Positions 63,668 through 64,000 of a DNA stretch of 64,000 nt are shown in pieces. Origin of the DNA: JAPLKB01 sp964429485 (GTDB lineage Bacteria; Desulfobacterota; Syntrophorhabdia; Syntrophorhabdales; Syntrophorhabdaceae); NCBI GenBank assembly GCA_964429485.1, contig CAYSBW010000001.1, positions 99,632 to 163,631 of the forward strand, given 5' to 3'. The notes below the pieces were generated by a model. The model did no database searches, was not told where the DNA came from, and saw nothing but the letters and a program-made list of their open reading frames with translations. Position numbers and translations under genes: made by a program. Positions within the stretch are counted from its first letter, which is position 1; every line of letters begins with the position of its first letter.

Positions 63668-63697
63668 TTGACAAAAAGAGGGGGTTGCTGATATATA
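63668..63697 (+). promoter_or_regulatory. Promoter of tRNA-Val
   Basis: TTGACA (63668-63673) is followed after 18 bases by TATATA (63692-63697), about 20 bases before the tRNA. The consensus -35 box fits a strongly transcribed stable RNA gene. The 295-base gap before the tRNA (63423-63717) otherwise holds only AT-rich sequence. Confidence 0.75.
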
Positions 63698-63717
63698 AGA
63701 ACAACTATCATAGCAAT

Positions 63718-63792
63718 AGGCGCATAGCTCAGTGGGAGAGCGCTACCTTGACACGGTAGAGGTCCGGGGTTCAAGACCCCGTGTGCCTACCA
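63718..63792 (+). tRNA. tRNA-Val (anticodon GAC)
   Basis: The cloverleaf folds fully: acceptor AGGCGCA with TGTGCCT, D stem GCTC/GAGC, anticodon stem CTACC/GGTAG with loop TTGACAC (anticodon GAC), and T stem CGGGG/CCCCG with loop TTCAAGA. The discriminator is A and CCA is encoded. The anticodon GAC reads GUC and GUU valine codons. Confidence 0.97.
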
Positions 63793-64000
63793 TTAACTAC
63801 TTGATTTTATTAACTTTTATTTTCTGATATTCTCTTCAGAGACAGTATAGAGACGGTCGGGTTTTTCAAACTGTAATTTTCTAACACAATTCTTTGTGAT
63901 TCTAAATTAACTGAAATATATTTGTTTGTGGATGATAAGCAACTATCCCTCTGTGCCAATATAAGTGAGACACTTTCCACCCAATAGTTTAGACTCAAAG
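63793..64000. other. No gene recognised at the right end
   Basis: After the tRNA I see no gene or terminator. On the minus strand, positions 63940-63998 read TGGGTGGAAAGTGTCTCAC then TTGGCACAGAGG, which resembles the kind of end sequence found beside transposase genes, but nothing coding is visible. Neighbouring sequence beyond the window is needed to judge. Confidence 0.3.

Noticed and set aside
63810..63998. Minus-strand open frame of 62 codons at the right end
   Set aside because: No family pattern and no ribosome-binding site; the DNA may be a mobile-element edge, but the frame itself cannot be supported.
1..64000. CRISPR arrays, rRNA genes, complete insertion sequences, prophage genes
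   Set aside because: I read the gaps on both strands and saw no regularly spaced repeats, no rRNA segments, no transposase and no phage structural genes.

Overview
The window is one continuous AT-rich bacterial chromosome segment. It is dominated by housekeeping operons and carries one large metabolic cluster. A TolC-type outer-membrane efflux protein with its own ABC exporter points to a double-membrane cell. A bacterial-type carbon monoxide dehydrogenase/acetyl-CoA synthase (CODH/ACS) set, a fused NfnAB-like transhydrogenase and several Fe-S proteins point to a strict anaerobe using the Wood-Ljungdahl pathway. The mix of genes fits a Desulfobacterota (old Deltaproteobacteria) or related lineage; that placement is inference, because no rRNA gene is present.

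Layout. 1-13.1 kb, plus strand: the end of rpe, a DUF3786 protein, then rpmH-rnpA-yidD-yidC-jag-mnmE, an FMN-binding protein and greA, running almost without a gap into a six-gene efflux operon (TolC, HlyD, two ABC ATPases, two permeases). 13.1-20.2 kb, minus strand: mnmG, a short QueG-like Fe-S protein, carA and carB. 20.2-25.4 kb: a GsuK-like tandem-RCK potassium channel, a Kef-type antiporter and a cation diffusion facilitator. 25.4-30.4 kb, minus strand: gyrA, gpsA, eno. 30.4-31.7 kb, plus strand: a coiled-coil putative lipoprotein, a previously easy-to-miss 55-residue cysteine-rich protein, and truA. 31.7-32.5 kb: a broken IclR-family regulator.

32.8-45.9 kb, plus strand: the carbon-fixation cluster acsV (RACo), cooC, folD, a 71-residue unknown protein, acsD, acsA, acsB, a MATE exporter, an alpha/beta hydrolase and acsC. 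It supplies carbonyl-branch enzymes, the corrinoid protein, its reductive activator, the nickel-insertion ATPase and one folate enzyme. The methyltransferase acsE, formate-tetrahydrofolate ligase and methylene-THF reductase are not in this window.

46-54 kb: pcnB (minus), then the macromolecular synthesis operon rpsU-yqeY-mutS2-dnaG-rpoD. 54-63.4 kb, minus strand: a small ABM-fold monooxygenase, GTP-type PEP carboxykinase with a long leader, a proline iminopeptidase-like hydrolase, an aminotransferase, fused NfnAB, a PAS histidine kinase, a single-domain response regulator and a degraded Fe-S protein. A tRNA-Val(GAC) with a good sigma70-type promoter sits near the right end.

I found no CRISPR array, no complete insertion sequence, no rRNA and no convincing riboswitch. 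The observations most worth a second look are the coupled cysteine-rich micro-protein before truA, the unknown 71-residue protein and foreign-looking genes inside the CODH/ACS cluster, the decayed IclR gene beside it, and the two-component pair next to fused NfnAB with a decayed sensor-like Fe-S gene behind it.
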